The notes under the pieces were generated by a model that made no database searches, was not told the DNA's origin, and saw only the letters and a program-made list of their open reading frames with translations. The position numbers and the translations under genes are program-made. A stretch of DNA of 64,000 nucleotides from contig NZ_QLLO01000011.1 in assembly GCF_003259525.1 (NCBI RefSeq), positions 1-64,000 on the forward strand, in the 5' to 3' direction. Numbering within the stretch: position 1 is the first letter of the stretch; every line of letters starts with the position of its first letter. Positions 38,792 to 49,155 of this stretch are shown here, piece by piece. This DNA is from Olleya aquimaris. Its GTDB lineage: Bacteria > Bacteroidota > Bacteroidia > Flavobacteriales > Flavobacteriaceae.

Positions 38792-39709
38792 TTATCGTAT
38801 TGGAACCGTAGAGTTAAATTCATCTGCATTTCCATGCTTGCTTTTTGCATATAGATATCCGTCAAGCCACCAATCTTCCATCAGTTTCTTATTAAAGATT
38901 AGAGAATTTTCGGTAAGCTTTGTTGGTGTGTAATACAAGTTAAGTTTTACATTTCTATGTTTGGCTGCAAGTTTACCAATTGCAATATCTCCTTTTTCAA
39001 CTTGATCTAATAAGTGACCAAACAAATTAATCATTAATGAAAATGGGTTTTTGCCAAGTACTTTATTGTATTCTAAATTTTCGCTTTCTAAAACAATTGC
39101 ATCAACCTCTGTTGCACCTCTTAAAATAGCTTCTCTAATAGGAATTACACAACCTAATCCACCATCTGCATATTCAAAGCCATCTTTTGTTGCTAAAGAC
39201 ATAAACGGAATGTAGTTGCAAGAAATCCAAATCCATTCGCAAAATTCCTCGTAGCTATAATCTTTTATAGACTTGTACTCTACTCTATTTTTAGAAAGAT
39301 TTGTAACCGTAACTACCACATCCTCTTTAGTTTCCAGTATTTTATCATACTCTTCCTTAGTAAAGTTTTTTCTAATATTTTGCTTTAAATTTTTACTTTC
39401 TCCAAACGTGCGTTTACGTTTTATAAACTGTAGCGCTGTGTTAAAATAATTTATAGAAACATATTCTCTATCACCTTTCTTTTTAACCACAAACGGATTA
39501 ATACTAAAAATTGAATTTTGATTGACATGCGTAAAAATGTGATATAATTTTTCAATATTTCCTACAGCTAAATGTGGTATAAGCAAGCTACCAGTAGATG
39601 TGCCTAAAAACATATCATACTCCTTACCTTCTTGCTCTATTAAATACTGTGCAACACCTCCTGCAAATGCACCTTTACTTCCTCCTCCAGATATAACTAA
39701 TGCTTTCAT
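38792..39709 (-). CDS. Patatin-like phospholipase
   Basis: 305 residues. Oxyanion loop SGGGSKGAFAGG (7-18), nucleophile GTSTG (S38) and the DGG aspartate (D182) form the Ser-Asp dyad, so the enzyme should be active as a lipid acyl hydrolase. No signal peptide is seen. It starts 35 bp after the M1 peptidase stop, on the same strand. Confidence 0.92.
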   Translation of the reverse strand: MKALVISGGGSKGAFAGGVAQYLIEQEGKEYDMFLGTSTGSLLIPHLAVGNIEKLYHIFTHVNQNSIFSINPFVVKKKGDREYVSINYFNTALQFIKRKRTFGESKNLKQNIRKNFTKEEYDKILETKEDVVVTVTNLSKNRVEYKSIKDYSYEEFCEWIWISCNYIPFMSLATKDGFEYADGGLGCVIPIREAILRGATEVDAIVLESENLEYNKVLGKNPFSLMINLFGHLLDQVEKGDIAIGKLAAKHRNVKLNLYYTPTKLTENSLIFNKKLMEDWWLDGYLYAKSKHGNADEFNSTVPIR

Positions 39710-39744
39710 ATACTTTTTTAAACTCCTATGAAGAAAGGAATCTG

Positions 39745-41793
39745 TTATTCTTTATTATTCTCCTGCAAATTACTAATTATCGATTTATAATTTTCATTTT
39801 CAGAGAGTGTTTGTAATAATTCTTTTGCAAAACTTTTAAAACGCCAATTATGGTGTTGCGACGCCTGAACCAAATTTTCTAATGCCATTTTGTTAAATAA
39901 ACCTAATTCATTTAAATAAGAAAATGCATTTTGACGTCTCTGAAATGGTTGGTGAGATGCTGTATAACTAACCATTTCATCATAAAACTCTTGGGTTTTA
40001 TCAGCTTGATAATCTGGAGTTGCTATTGCCAAAGCCAACCATAACAACCTTACATTATAATCGTTAAATCCATAAATTAATTTTGTTTTATCTAAATACT
40101 GATTACGCTGTTGCGGAACGTTTGCCCAAAGATTAAATAAAGCTATCTCTTTAGTGACATAAGAATTATCGTCTAATAAAGCTTCATAATCTGATTTAAA
40201 TTCTGAAGGAATCTTTGCCATATTTGCAGCTAAAGCTTGTTTAAGCTTAATATTATCTGACTGAAAAGCTTCCTTAATTAAATCGTTAAACGTAGGATAG
40301 TCTGGTTTTGTAAACGCTTCTTCTAAAACAGCTACTTGTATTGGATAATAGCCTTTCGGAAATCGAGTCACCAAACTTGATGGTATGTAATTATCTGTAC
40401 TATCTTTTCTAAATCTTAAATACGGATTATTTTTCATGGTTAGTAAAAACAATGTCGTTTCGTTGTCTTCCAATGCTGCAATCATCTCGTTTACTAATAA
40501 CATATCAGACGCTAACCATTTATCAACAAAATTAGTCAAATCCTGACCTGAAGTTGTTTCGACTTCACGTATAAAATCGTTAGTTTCTACATTTTTATAC
40601 GCATGTTTCTCTAAATAGTTTATAACTGCTGTTTTAAAAGCAGAGTCGCCAACTTTTTCTCGCAACATATGCAGTACCCAAGCGCCTTTTTTATAAAACG
40701 TGGTACTGCTTGATTTAGGATTTAAAAGTGCTGTGCTTTGACCTGCATCGTCTTGTGCTACTAATTCTTGATAATAGTCATAAAGTTTGTTATAATAGTA
40801 ATCTTCACCAAAGATATCACGCTCTGCTAACAACGCATAATAGGTTGCAAAACCTTCGTGTAACCAATGATGTGTCCCGGAAGTTTCTGTAACCAAATCT
40901 CCAAACCATTGATGTGCTAACTCGTGTGCATTAACATTAACGTAGTTTTTATCTATAAAACTAGTATTGTCTATTATAAAATCGTCACTAAAAATTGTGC
41001 AACTGGTATTTTCCATACCAGAATACAAAAAATCTTGCACTGGAACTTGTTTGTAGTTTTGCCAAGGATAGTTTACACCAATCTCTTCTTCTAAATAATC
41101 AAACATCTGTTTGGTGTAACGATAGGTTGGCTCTACTTTAGCTGAGTCTTCTGGATAGTAATACAACTCTATTGGGATTCCGCTTTTAGAGGTAATTACT
41201 GTCTTGTCATATTTTCCAATTGCAAGTGCAACTAAATAGCTAGACATGGGTTTTTGCATGTTGTAGTGCCAAGTAGTTGTAGATTTGTTGATTTGTTTAT
41301 CTGTTAATTTACCATTTGCAACAACAGTATAATCACTATCATAAGTAACAGATAAATCAAACTCAATTTTATCATTCATATCATCAATACTAGGCAACCA
41401 ATTGCTGGTGTATTTACCTTGACCTTGAGTCCAAATTTGATGTGAATTTTCTTTATCTAAAAAGTAGAGAGCCTTTTTAGGATTTGAAATAAAACTAACA
41501 AGAGCTTTATATGATTTACCCTTAAAAAAGCTTTTCTTAATAGTTATTTTTGAACCATCATAGTTAAAATTGCAACCAGGTACATGTATCATTTTAAAGT
41601 CTTTTGCATCAATAAATATCGAATCTATGTTTTTCAAAATATTGAATTCAAATTCAACATGACCTAAAACACCTTGTTTTTCAATATCTACCGTTAAACT
41701 TACATCTGCCTTTACAAAATCCACAACATCAGCCTGTTGTGCGTTAACAGTAAAGCCTAGAAAAGTAATAAAGAGTAAAAAAAAGTATCTCAT
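39745..41793 (-). CDS. M1-family metallopeptidase (aminopeptidase)
   Basis: 682 residues with a signal peptide (ending near NAQQ). GMEN (259-262) and the zinc site HELAH (290-294) with E313 in HEGFATYY are intact, in contrast to the degenerate paralogue at 16848. The C-terminal helical repeat domain is that of M1 peptidases. It is a periplasmic peptide-clearing enzyme; it is followed by the patatin gene. Confidence 0.93.
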   Translation of the reverse strand: MRYFFLLFITFLGFTVNAQQADVVDFVKADVSLTVDIEKQGVLGHVEFEFNILKNIDSIFIDAKDFKMIHVPGCNFNYDGSKITIKKSFFKGKSYKALVSFISNPKKALYFLDKENSHQIWTQGQGKYTSNWLPSIDDMNDKIEFDLSVTYDSDYTVVANGKLTDKQINKSTTTWHYNMQKPMSSYLVALAIGKYDKTVITSKSGIPIELYYYPEDSAKVEPTYRYTKQMFDYLEEEIGVNYPWQNYKQVPVQDFLYSGMENTSCTIFSDDFIIDNTSFIDKNYVNVNAHELAHQWFGDLVTETSGTHHWLHEGFATYYALLAERDIFGEDYYYNKLYDYYQELVAQDDAGQSTALLNPKSSSTTFYKKGAWVLHMLREKVGDSAFKTAVINYLEKHAYKNVETNDFIREVETTSGQDLTNFVDKWLASDMLLVNEMIAALEDNETTLFLLTMKNNPYLRFRKDSTDNYIPSSLVTRFPKGYYPIQVAVLEEAFTKPDYPTFNDLIKEAFQSDNIKLKQALAANMAKIPSEFKSDYEALLDDNSYVTKEIALFNLWANVPQQRNQYLDKTKLIYGFNDYNVRLLWLALAIATPDYQADKTQEFYDEMVSYTASHQPFQRRQNAFSYLNELGLFNKMALENLVQASQHHNWRFKSFAKELLQTLSENENYKSIISNLQENNKE

Positions 41794-41876
41794 AAGTAGT
41801 TATAAACAAGGATTAGACCAAAATACGCAAAATTTCAAGTTTCATCTTTCAAGTTTATAAATTATCTTCGTTGTTT

Positions 41877-43979
41877 ATGAGTATTAATCTTCAAACTCCT
41901 ATAGATTATCTTAAGGGTGTTGGACCAAATCGTGCCGATTTGCTTCGCAAGGAGTTGGGTATTCATACCTATCAAGATTTAATTAACCTGTTTCCTAACC
42001 GTTATTTAGACCGAACACAGTATTATAAAATCAATCAGTTACAGCGCAATGCTGCCGAAATACAAGTAATCGGTAAAATTACCAAATTTGAAGAAGTTGC
42101 TCAAAAACGTGGAAAACGTCTAGTTGCCACGTTTAAAGACGAAACCGGAACTATGGAATTGGTGTGGTTTAGAGGTCAAAAATGGATTAGAGAAAGCTTA
42201 AAATTAAATACGCCTTACGTCATCTTCGGTAAAACCAATTGGTTTAATGGTAAGTTTAATATGCCTCACCCAGAGATTGAATTACTTACCGAGCATCAAG
42301 CTAATTTGCGCAGTGCGATGCAAGCCATTTATCCTTCCACAGAGAAATTATCTAACAAAGGAATTAGCAATCGGGTGATGACCAAAATCATGCAAAATTT
42401 GTTTCTAGAAACCAAAGGAAAATTTGCCGAAACCTTGTCTGAAAAACTACTCTCAGAAAACAAATTAATTTCAAAATCTGAAGCCCTTTTTAACATCCAT
42501 TTTCCAAAAGATCAAGAGGCACTTTCTAAAGCACAATTTAGGCTAAAATTTGAAGAATTATTTTACATACAATTGCAATTAATTCTGAAAAATTTAATTC
42601 ATAAAACAAAGATAAAAGGATTTCCTTTTGAAAAAGTTGGCGAACACTTCAATCAGTTTTTTAAACACCATTTACCGTTTGAATTAACCAACGCTCAAAA
42701 ACGAGTGATTAAAGAAATTCGTCACGATTTAGGAAGCAATGCTCAAATGAATCGATTATTGCAAGGTGATGTGGGTTCTGGAAAAACCATTGTAGCGCTA
42801 ATGTCAATATTAATAGCGCTTGACAACGGTTTTCAAGCGTGTTTAATGGCTCCGACTGAAATTTTGTCAGTACAACACTATAATAGATTAATTGAACTAT
42901 GTAATAATCTGAATATCAGTATTAAACTATTAACAGGCTCAAGTAAAGCTTCAGAACGCAAAGAAATCCACGAACAGCTCGAAAATGGCGAATTAAACCT
43001 CTTAATTGGTACGCATGCGTTACTTGAAGATAAGGTTAAATTTAAAAATTTGGGACTCGCAATTATTGACGAGCAACACCGATTTGGAGTCAAACAACGT
43101 GCAAAATTATGGAAGAAAAACACCTTTCCTCCTCACGTTTTGGTGATGACTGCAACTCCAATTCCTAGAACATTAGCTATGTCTGTTTATGGTGATTTAG
43201 ACATCTCAATTATTGACGAATTACCACCTGGTAGAAAGGCTATAAAAACGGTCCACAGATATGACTCTAATCGACTAAAAGTGTTTCGATTTATACGTGA
43301 CGAAATTGCTAAGGGAAGGCAAGTTTATATTGTCTATCCTTTGATACAAGAAAGTGCTCAAATGGACTATAAAGATTTAATGGATGGCTACGAAAGTTTA
43401 TCTAGAGAATTCCCGATGCCAAACTATCAAATTTCTATTGTTCATGGTAAAATGAAACCAGCAGACAAAGAGTTTGAAATGCAACGATTTGTTAAAGGAG
43501 AAACTAATATTATGGTTGCAACCACTGTTATTGAAGTTGGTGTAAATGTACCAAACGCCTCAGTCATGGTTATAGAAAGCGCAGAGCGGTTTGGATTAGC
43601 ACAACTCCACCAACTTAGAGGTCGTGTGGGTCGTGGTGCAGAACAAAGTTATTGTATCCTTATGACTAGTCATAAATTATCAGAAAATAGCAAAACACGT
43701 ATTGAAACCATGGTTAGAACCAATGATGGTTTTGAAATTGCAGAAGTCGATTTAAAACTTCGTGGTCCTGGTGATATTATGGGAACACAGCAAAGTGGAA
43801 TATTAAATTTACGCATTGCAGACATCATTAAAGACAACCACATTCTACAACATGCTCGCTATTGGGCAAAACAAATTTTAGACAAAGACCCAAGCTTAGG
43901 TCATCCAGAAAACGCTATAATTTTAGATACTTACAGACAAATGAGTAAGTACAAAAATATCTGGAATTACATTAGTTAG
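41877..43979 (+). CDS. recG: ATP-dependent DNA helicase RecG
   Basis: About 700 residues. The wedge OB domain is N-terminal (YLKGVGPNRADLL); helicase motifs follow: LQGDVGSGKT, DEQHRFGV, TATPIPRTL and QLRGRVGRG. It remodels stalled forks. I place the start at ATG 41877; the same frame is open two codons further to a TTG at 41871, which is less likely. Confidence 0.95.
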   Translation: MSINLQTPIDYLKGVGPNRADLLRKELGIHTYQDLINLFPNRYLDRTQYYKINQLQRNAAEIQVIGKITKFEEVAQKRGKRLVATFKDETGTMELVWFRGQKWIRESLKLNTPYVIFGKTNWFNGKFNMPHPEIELLTEHQANLRSAMQAIYPSTEKLSNKGISNRVMTKIMQNLFLETKGKFAETLSEKLLSENKLISKSEALFNIHFPKDQEALSKAQFRLKFEELFYIQLQLILKNLIHKTKIKGFPFEKVGEHFNQFFKHHLPFELTNAQKRVIKEIRHDLGSNAQMNRLLQGDVGSGKTIVALMSILIALDNGFQACLMAPTEILSVQHYNRLIELCNNLNISIKLLTGSSKASERKEIHEQLENGELNLLIGTHALLEDKVKFKNLGLAIIDEQHRFGVKQRAKLWKKNTFPPHVLVMTATPIPRTLAMSVYGDLDISIIDELPPGRKAIKTVHRYDSNRLKVFRFIRDEIAKGRQVYIVYPLIQESAQMDYKDLMDGYESLSREFPMPNYQISIVHGKMKPADKEFEMQRFVKGETNIMVATTVIEVGVNVPNASVMVIESAERFGLAQLHQLRGRVGRGAEQSYCILMTSHKLSENSKTRIETMVRTNDGFEIAEVDLKLRGPGDIMGTQQSGILNLRIADIIKDNHILQHARYWAKQILDKDPSLGHPENAIILDTYRQMSKYKNIWNYIS

Positions 43980-44070
43980 AGTAATCACATAAAAGTATCA
44001 CTTAAATCATTGTTTATTTTTACCTTTATAAAGTACTTATTACTTACTATTAATTACTAGCCACTAAATT

Positions 44071-44652
44071 ATGCTTCACCTTAAACTAGAAACCGATCCA
44101 CGTTGGGTTACAATTGTAGAGTCTAATCTTGAAGAAATCCTAACCGATCATGCGTGGTGCGAGCAAAAAGCAGCTACAAATGCCATTACTATAATTACAT
44201 TAAATTCTGAAAAAGAGGATTTAGTAACAGAACTACTAGAATTAGCTAAGGAAGAACTAGAGCACTTCCAAATGGTACACAATATTATAAAAGCACGTGG
44301 TTACACACTGGGTCGCGAGCGTAAAGACCACTACGTCAACCAACTTTATAAGTTTATGAATAAAGGTGGTAATCGTGTACAATCTATGGTGGACAGACTA
44401 CTGTTTTCTGCAATGATTGAAGCCCGAAGCTGTGAACGTTTTAAATTGTTGTCAGAGCGCATTAAAGACAAAGAATTGTCGAAATTTTATTATGATTTAA
44501 TGGTCAGCGAAGCTGGACATTACACCACATTTATCACCTTTGCACGTCAATACGGACAAGATGTAGATGTTGACCAACGTTGGAAAGAACTTGTTGAGTT
44601 TGAAGGAGAACTCATTAAAAGTTATGGTAAAAACGAGAGTATTCATGGATAA
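44071..44652 (+). CDS. miaE: tRNA-(ms2io6A)-hydroxylase
   Basis: 193 residues. The ferritin-like diiron motifs are in order: EELEHFQ (E-x2-H), EARSCERF and SEAGHYTTF (E-x2-H). MiaE hydroxylates 2-methylthio-N6-isopentenyladenosine at position 37 with oxygen, so the cell should also have MiaA and MiaB. It is 26 bp from the next gene on the same strand. Confidence 0.93.
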   Translation: MLHLKLETDPRWVTIVESNLEEILTDHAWCEQKAATNAITIITLNSEKEDLVTELLELAKEELEHFQMVHNIIKARGYTLGRERKDHYVNQLYKFMNKGGNRVQSMVDRLLFSAMIEARSCERFKLLSERIKDKELSKFYYDLMVSEAGHYTTFITFARQYGQDVDVDQRWKELVEFEGELIKSYGKNESIHG

Positions 44653-44678
44653 ATTTTAATTACAGAGTCATAAATCAC

Positions 44679-46424
44679 ATGAAAAACAACACATTTACCA
44701 TTGCTGTTATTGGTTGTGGACCAAGAGGCTTATCGGCTTTAGAAAACCTGTTTATATCTCTACAAAACACCTCAACAAATTGTAAAATAAATGTTATAAT
44801 TTTTGAAAAAACAAAACACTTAGGCTCTGGTCCCATCTACAGAAACAATCAACCAGACAGTAATTGGTTAAATATATCAGAACGTGCTTTAACTATTGAA
44901 GCAAGACCCAAAATTAAAATTAACAATAGTACTGTTGCTGCTTTTCCCTCTTACCACCAGTGGACAAAAAAACCTAAACAAGAGATATTAAACAACCGAC
45001 ATGAAGTGTTTCCTAAACGGTCTTTTTTTGGGGATTACTTAAGAGAACGTTACCAATCTATAGCCAAAGTATTAGAGCAAGAAAATCTATTAAAAATTAT
45101 TAACCAAAAAGTTATTGAGGTTAGACATATTACTGATGGATTAGAAATTTTAACCATAAACCAATCTACATACAAAGCACACGAAGTCGTGTTAACTATT
45201 GGCCATCAGGACACTGTACTATCAGACCAGCTAAAAGCCTGGAAACTACATACCTCAATAAACCCTAATTGCTTTGCGTTTGAAGAGACTTACCCTATAA
45301 AAAACGTACTTGCAATTGATTATAAGCATAAACCACATCATGTTGGTATTAGAGGATTTGGCCTAGCCATGATGGATGTGACAAGAGCATTAGTTAATGC
45401 CAATGGTGGCGTTTTTAAAATTATTAACGAAATGACTCATCAAATGAGTTATACAAGTGGACCCTCTAAACTTAAGTTAATTCCTTTCTCTCTTGACGGA
45501 TTACCTATGGCTTGCAAACCTTTAAACTCTGAAGTAGACAGTCTTTTTATGCCTTCAAAAGCAGACTTACAACACTTAGAAACTGTGTTATCCAGAGTTA
45601 GTAAAGATAAATCTTATGATAACGGAAATCAGTTTGTATTAGATGCTATTAGCAATATAGCTTCAAAACAATTTATTAAACTGAACAATAAGGCCTATCC
45701 ACATAGTTATTCTGAAAATCAATTACAAGCCATAATACTCAAATACCTATCTGAGGATGCTTTTAAGCATAACTTAATTGTCCCAACGACTCAACCTGCT
45801 CAAGACATTATTCAATCGTATGTCCATATGGCTTCAGCAACTAAACCAATAAGTTTAGATTATTGCTTAGGTCAGGTTTGGAGACATTGCGAGCCTATTC
45901 TTTATAAAACCATGTCGCATTGCAATTTAAAAGATGAGGTTATTAATGAAGTTATAGCAATAGACGAGCGTATGAAACGCTATGCTTTTGGCCCACCAAT
46001 AGAAAGCTTACAGCAATTATTAGCACTAGCAAAAGAAGGTACGTTAGATTTAAGTTTTGTAAATGACCCTAAAATTAAATTAGTAAAAGACGGTTGGCTA
46101 TTAGAAAAAAACAAATCAACCATTATTTGCGATATTATGGTCAATTCTGTTTTAGACAGTCCAGATATTAAAAAAGTAAACACACCAATAATTTCTAACT
46201 TATTAAAAAATGAAATCATACAACCTGTTTATGGTAATCTTGGCATAGAAACTTTACCTAACGGTTTAGTAGTTTCTAAAAACAAAACTCAAAATAACAA
46301 TATAGCTTTATTAGGACGATTAGCAAAAGGAAGTGTTGTTGGTGTTGATGCCATATTAGAGTGTTTTGGACCTAGAATTAAAGATTGGTCAGATGGAGTT
46401 TGTAATAGAATTAAGCAAAATTAA
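44679..46424 (+). CDS. FAD/NAD(P)-binding protein (NAD_binding_9 type)
   Basis: 581 residues. The dinucleotide-binding start IAVIGCGPRGLSALENLF has GxGxxG, followed by the HLGSGPIYRNNQPDSNWLNI region typical of PF13454. The remaining ~400 residues have no assigned function. Similar proteins occur in pathways from amino-acid hydroxylation to siderophore chemistry; the substrate here is unknown. It sits between miaE and an M50-like gene. Confidence 0.85.
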   Translation: MKNNTFTIAVIGCGPRGLSALENLFISLQNTSTNCKINVIIFEKTKHLGSGPIYRNNQPDSNWLNISERALTIEARPKIKINNSTVAAFPSYHQWTKKPKQEILNNRHEVFPKRSFFGDYLRERYQSIAKVLEQENLLKIINQKVIEVRHITDGLEILTINQSTYKAHEVVLTIGHQDTVLSDQLKAWKLHTSINPNCFAFEETYPIKNVLAIDYKHKPHHVGIRGFGLAMMDVTRALVNANGGVFKIINEMTHQMSYTSGPSKLKLIPFSLDGLPMACKPLNSEVDSLFMPSKADLQHLETVLSRVSKDKSYDNGNQFVLDAISNIASKQFIKLNNKAYPHSYSENQLQAIILKYLSEDAFKHNLIVPTTQPAQDIIQSYVHMASATKPISLDYCLGQVWRHCEPILYKTMSHCNLKDEVINEVIAIDERMKRYAFGPPIESLQQLLALAKEGTLDLSFVNDPKIKLVKDGWLLEKNKSTIICDIMVNSVLDSPDIKKVNTPIISNLLKNEIIQPVYGNLGIETLPNGLVVSKNKTQNNNIALLGRLAKGSVVGVDAILECFGPRIKDWSDGVCNRIKQN

Positions 46425-46448
46425 ACAAGCTAATAACATAGTTTATTC

Positions 46449-47147
46449 ATGAAATTAACTGCAGGAAAACAACAAATACTCTACTTAGTTATCCTATTAA
46501 TTGCAACAGTTGTGTTTTGGAATACTTTACTTGTATACCCAATCAAATTATTTGTAGTGATGCTTCATGAAATGAGTCATGGTCTAATGGCTATGCTCTT
46601 TGGAGGAGAAATAATAGAAATCCATATAGATAGACGCATTGGTGGTTACTGTATGTATACTATGAGACCTAGTTTTTGGGGAAGTTTCATGACTAGTAGT
46701 GCTGGTTATTTAGGAAGCCTATTTTGGGGATCGTTAATTTTAATTCTTGCAGTAAAATCTGTAAAAGATAAATACATCACTTTAGTAATAGGTATTTTAT
46801 TATTAATCCTCTCCTACTTTGTATTACAATCTGGTGTGTGGTTTGGTACTTTAATGACAGCTGGACTAGGCGTTTTGATGTTAATTTCTTTCAGGTTTTT
46901 TGGTCCTTTATTTCATGATTTATGGTTAAAATTTATTGGTATCATTTGCTGCGCCTATGTTATTTTAGATATTAAAGGTGATTTAATTGATAATTCTAAA
47001 ATAGGAAGTGATGCAGATAAAATTGCCGAAATCACAGGTCTACCAAGTGTTTTTGTTGGTGTTATTTGGCTGCTTATTGCTTTAATTACTTTGTTTTTTG
47101 TGCTTAGATATATCTATAGGCATTCTAAAATTGCATTTTCCAGATAG
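46449..47147 (+). CDS. M50B-like membrane metalloprotease family protein
   Basis: 232 residues with about six hydrophobic segments. The zinc motif HEMSH (40-44) sits in a membrane helix, as in site-2-protease-like M50 proteins; a candidate third ligand is not clear, and the family has members of unknown activity. It follows the FAD protein by 24 bp, likely co-transcribed. Confidence 0.82.
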   Translation: MKLTAGKQQILYLVILLIATVVFWNTLLVYPIKLFVVMLHEMSHGLMAMLFGGEIIEIHIDRRIGGYCMYTMRPSFWGSFMTSSAGYLGSLFWGSLILILAVKSVKDKYITLVIGILLLILSYFVLQSGVWFGTLMTAGLGVLMLISFRFFGPLFHDLWLKFIGIICCAYVILDIKGDLIDNSKIGSDADKIAEITGLPSVFVGVIWLLIALITLFFVLRYIYRHSKIAFSR

Positions 47148-47380
47148 TGTGTTGGCATGTATTAATTTTAGCATTTTACAATTAAACATAAACAGTAAAC
47201 AACTGAAATACAATTGTTTATAACTTTTCCTGTAGCCTACAATTTATATTTATAAATGTATTATTTTAGATAAGTGTACTATTAACAAAAACAAAGCCTT
47301 CAATACCACTTAACTCTTCTTTTAAAACTAATATAGTACAGCATTTATTTAGTTATACCTATTAATTTAAAACATGTATT
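47148..47380. other. Intergenic region without recognised features
   Basis: 233 bp between the M50-like gene and the 47381 gene. I see no ORF, hairpin terminator or full -7 box that I would defend; it is simple AT-rich sequence. Confidence 0.6.
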
Positions 47381-47791
47381 ATGAAAACAACAGTTGTATT
47401 ATTTGCATTAATGGTGGTTTCTACCTTAGGGTTTTCTCAAGTTGATGGTGACCCAATTCCTGGTATTGATATTACTATAGAACAAGGTGGACCTAAAGCT
47501 ACAGCACAAATTACTAGTTTAGAACAAGAGTATCTTGATTTAAAACTAGCAGAACTTCAGCAGGAATTTAGAAAAAAACAAAAAAAACTTTCTTTAAAAA
47601 CTCAAGATGACATAGACAAAGCTTACATCACATTTTTAGAAGAAAAAATCAAAAGCGCTACAACACCTGGAGGAGGTGCTGGTAAAGCAGTTTTTAAAGA
47701 AATGACAATAACCAAAAAGACCGATAATGCTCGCGCTAATATAAAACCTGAACCAACTAAAGAAGTAGAAGAAAATACAATAGATGATTAA
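47381..47791 (+). CDS. Small secreted hypothetical protein
   Basis: 136 residues. A signal peptide ends near GFSQ21. The mature part has a charged helical stretch (EQEYLDLKLAELQQEFRKKQKKL) and an acidic tail. No family recognised. It is convergent with the TlpA lipoprotein gene at 47833. Confidence 0.7.
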   Translation: MKTTVVLFALMVVSTLGFSQVDGDPIPGIDITIEQGGPKATAQITSLEQEYLDLKLAELQQEFRKKQKKLSLKTQDDIDKAYITFLEEKIKSATTPGGGAGKAVFKEMTITKKTDNARANIKPEPTKEVEENTIDD

Positions 47792-47832
47792 CTTTAATTA
47801 TCGACTTTTTTAATTTGTAGTTTTATTCCTGA

Positions 47833-49038
47833 TTATTCAGCTAACAACGCATCAACAAACGTCGTAAATTCAGCTTTAAACTCGGTAAACTTCTCACCTG
47901 TTGCAGGACCATTAAACCCTGTATGTATTTTGCGAACTTTACCTGATTTATCAATAAATATAGACGTTGGATAACTTAACACATGGTTAAGCATTGGTAG
48001 TTTTTCGTTTGCTTTAGATTTGCTTGTTGTACCAGTTTGTGCTAATAAAATGGGATAAGTAATCCCGATTCTATCTTGTAAACGCTTTATAAAACTAAAG
48101 GCTTTGTCTTCTGTTTTAGCGTATTCAAAAGCTAAAGCAACAATTTCTAATCCTCTATCCTTGTTATTTTTATAATAGTCTGCATAATATTTACTTTCAT
48201 CAAGACAATTTGGACACCAAGTTCCCATAACTTGAACTATAACAACTTTATCTTTAAACCTGTCATCAGACAATGACACTTGTTTTCCGTTAACATCAGG
48301 GAAAGTAAACGCTAAGCTATCATAACCGTCTTTTAAAACCGTTAAATCGTTAGCACTAGCTAACTGGTAATTATCATTACGTTTGGCAGTAAATGGCTCT
48401 TTCCAATGGTTTCCAGAATAAAACATCCCGTTTATGGTAGAATCGGTAACCATTCCTGTAAATAAAAAGGCATGTGCACCATCAAAGGTTGACAATTGCA
48501 ATTGGTTACCATTTATTACGCCTTCAAGAAAACGGTAATCTCCAGTTTCTGTTAAAAAAGTACCAGTTACTGTATTATTAGTCTGTTTAAATACGCCTTT
48601 AGCAACATAACTATCATTTGTATTAGGACTAAAAACAGTTTCCCAATCTCCAGAAATATCTATCTCTGTTTTTTCATTTACAGCAAATCTTGAGTCATTT
48701 TTAGAGGCTTTAAAAATTTGCTGTCTGTTTTTTTCTTCTATTACAAATCGTCCATTTAGAGTTTCATCTTGGATTTTAGCGATGATTAGACCTTCAAAAA
48801 CTGGGAGTTTGATATAAACCGAATCGTTTTTATATTCAATTTCATCTACCTCAATCACTTCTTCTGCATTATATATTTCTAATGCATTTGCATCTTTCAC
48901 TTTAAAAACAAAAGGAAGCTGCAACGAGTCATTTACTTGTAATTCTGCACGATAGGTTCCTGCAGTCAAAAATTCGGTTTCATTTTTGTCACATGACAAC
49001 ATTGTAATTGCTACTAGTAAAAAGAGAAAATAACGCAT
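47833..49038 (-). CDS. TlpA-family disulfide reductase lipoprotein
   Basis: 401 residues. Lipobox at LSC16 (TMLSC). The first ~230 residues form a beta-rich domain of unknown function; the C-terminal ~150 are thioredoxin-like with GTWCPNC, so the redox pair is intact. This two-part layout is common in Bacteroidota periplasmic oxidoreductases. Divergent from pheT. Confidence 0.88.
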   Translation of the reverse strand: MRYFLFLLVAITMLSCDKNETEFLTAGTYRAELQVNDSLQLPFVFKVKDANALEIYNAEEVIEVDEIEYKNDSVYIKLPVFEGLIIAKIQDETLNGRFVIEEKNRQQIFKASKNDSRFAVNEKTEIDISGDWETVFSPNTNDSYVAKGVFKQTNNTVTGTFLTETGDYRFLEGVINGNQLQLSTFDGAHAFLFTGMVTDSTINGMFYSGNHWKEPFTAKRNDNYQLASANDLTVLKDGYDSLAFTFPDVNGKQVSLSDDRFKDKVVIVQVMGTWCPNCLDESKYYADYYKNNKDRGLEIVALAFEYAKTEDKAFSFIKRLQDRIGITYPILLAQTGTTSKSKANEKLPMLNHVLSYPTSIFIDKSGKVRKIHTGFNGPATGEKFTEFKAEFTTFVDALLAE

Positions 49039-49127
49039 AATTTAAAGGTTTTCTAAATTTATTCGAAATAACAACAAAATACTTACAAATAAAAGAACTT
49101 TCAATTTTATCAACCCTTAACTATTAT

Positions 49128-49135
49128 TATATTTG
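49128..49135 (+). promoter_or_regulatory. -7 box for pheT
   Basis: TATATTTG matches TAnnTTTG, 20 bp before the ATG at 49156. No T-box or leader peptide was seen. Confidence 0.5.
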
Positions 49136-49155
49136 TCCCCTTAATTATTCTATAC

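Noticed and set aside
39745-41793. Whether the M1 protein here is a pseudo-peptidase like the one at 16848
   Set aside because: HELAH and the downstream glutamate are intact, so it is scored as an active enzyme.
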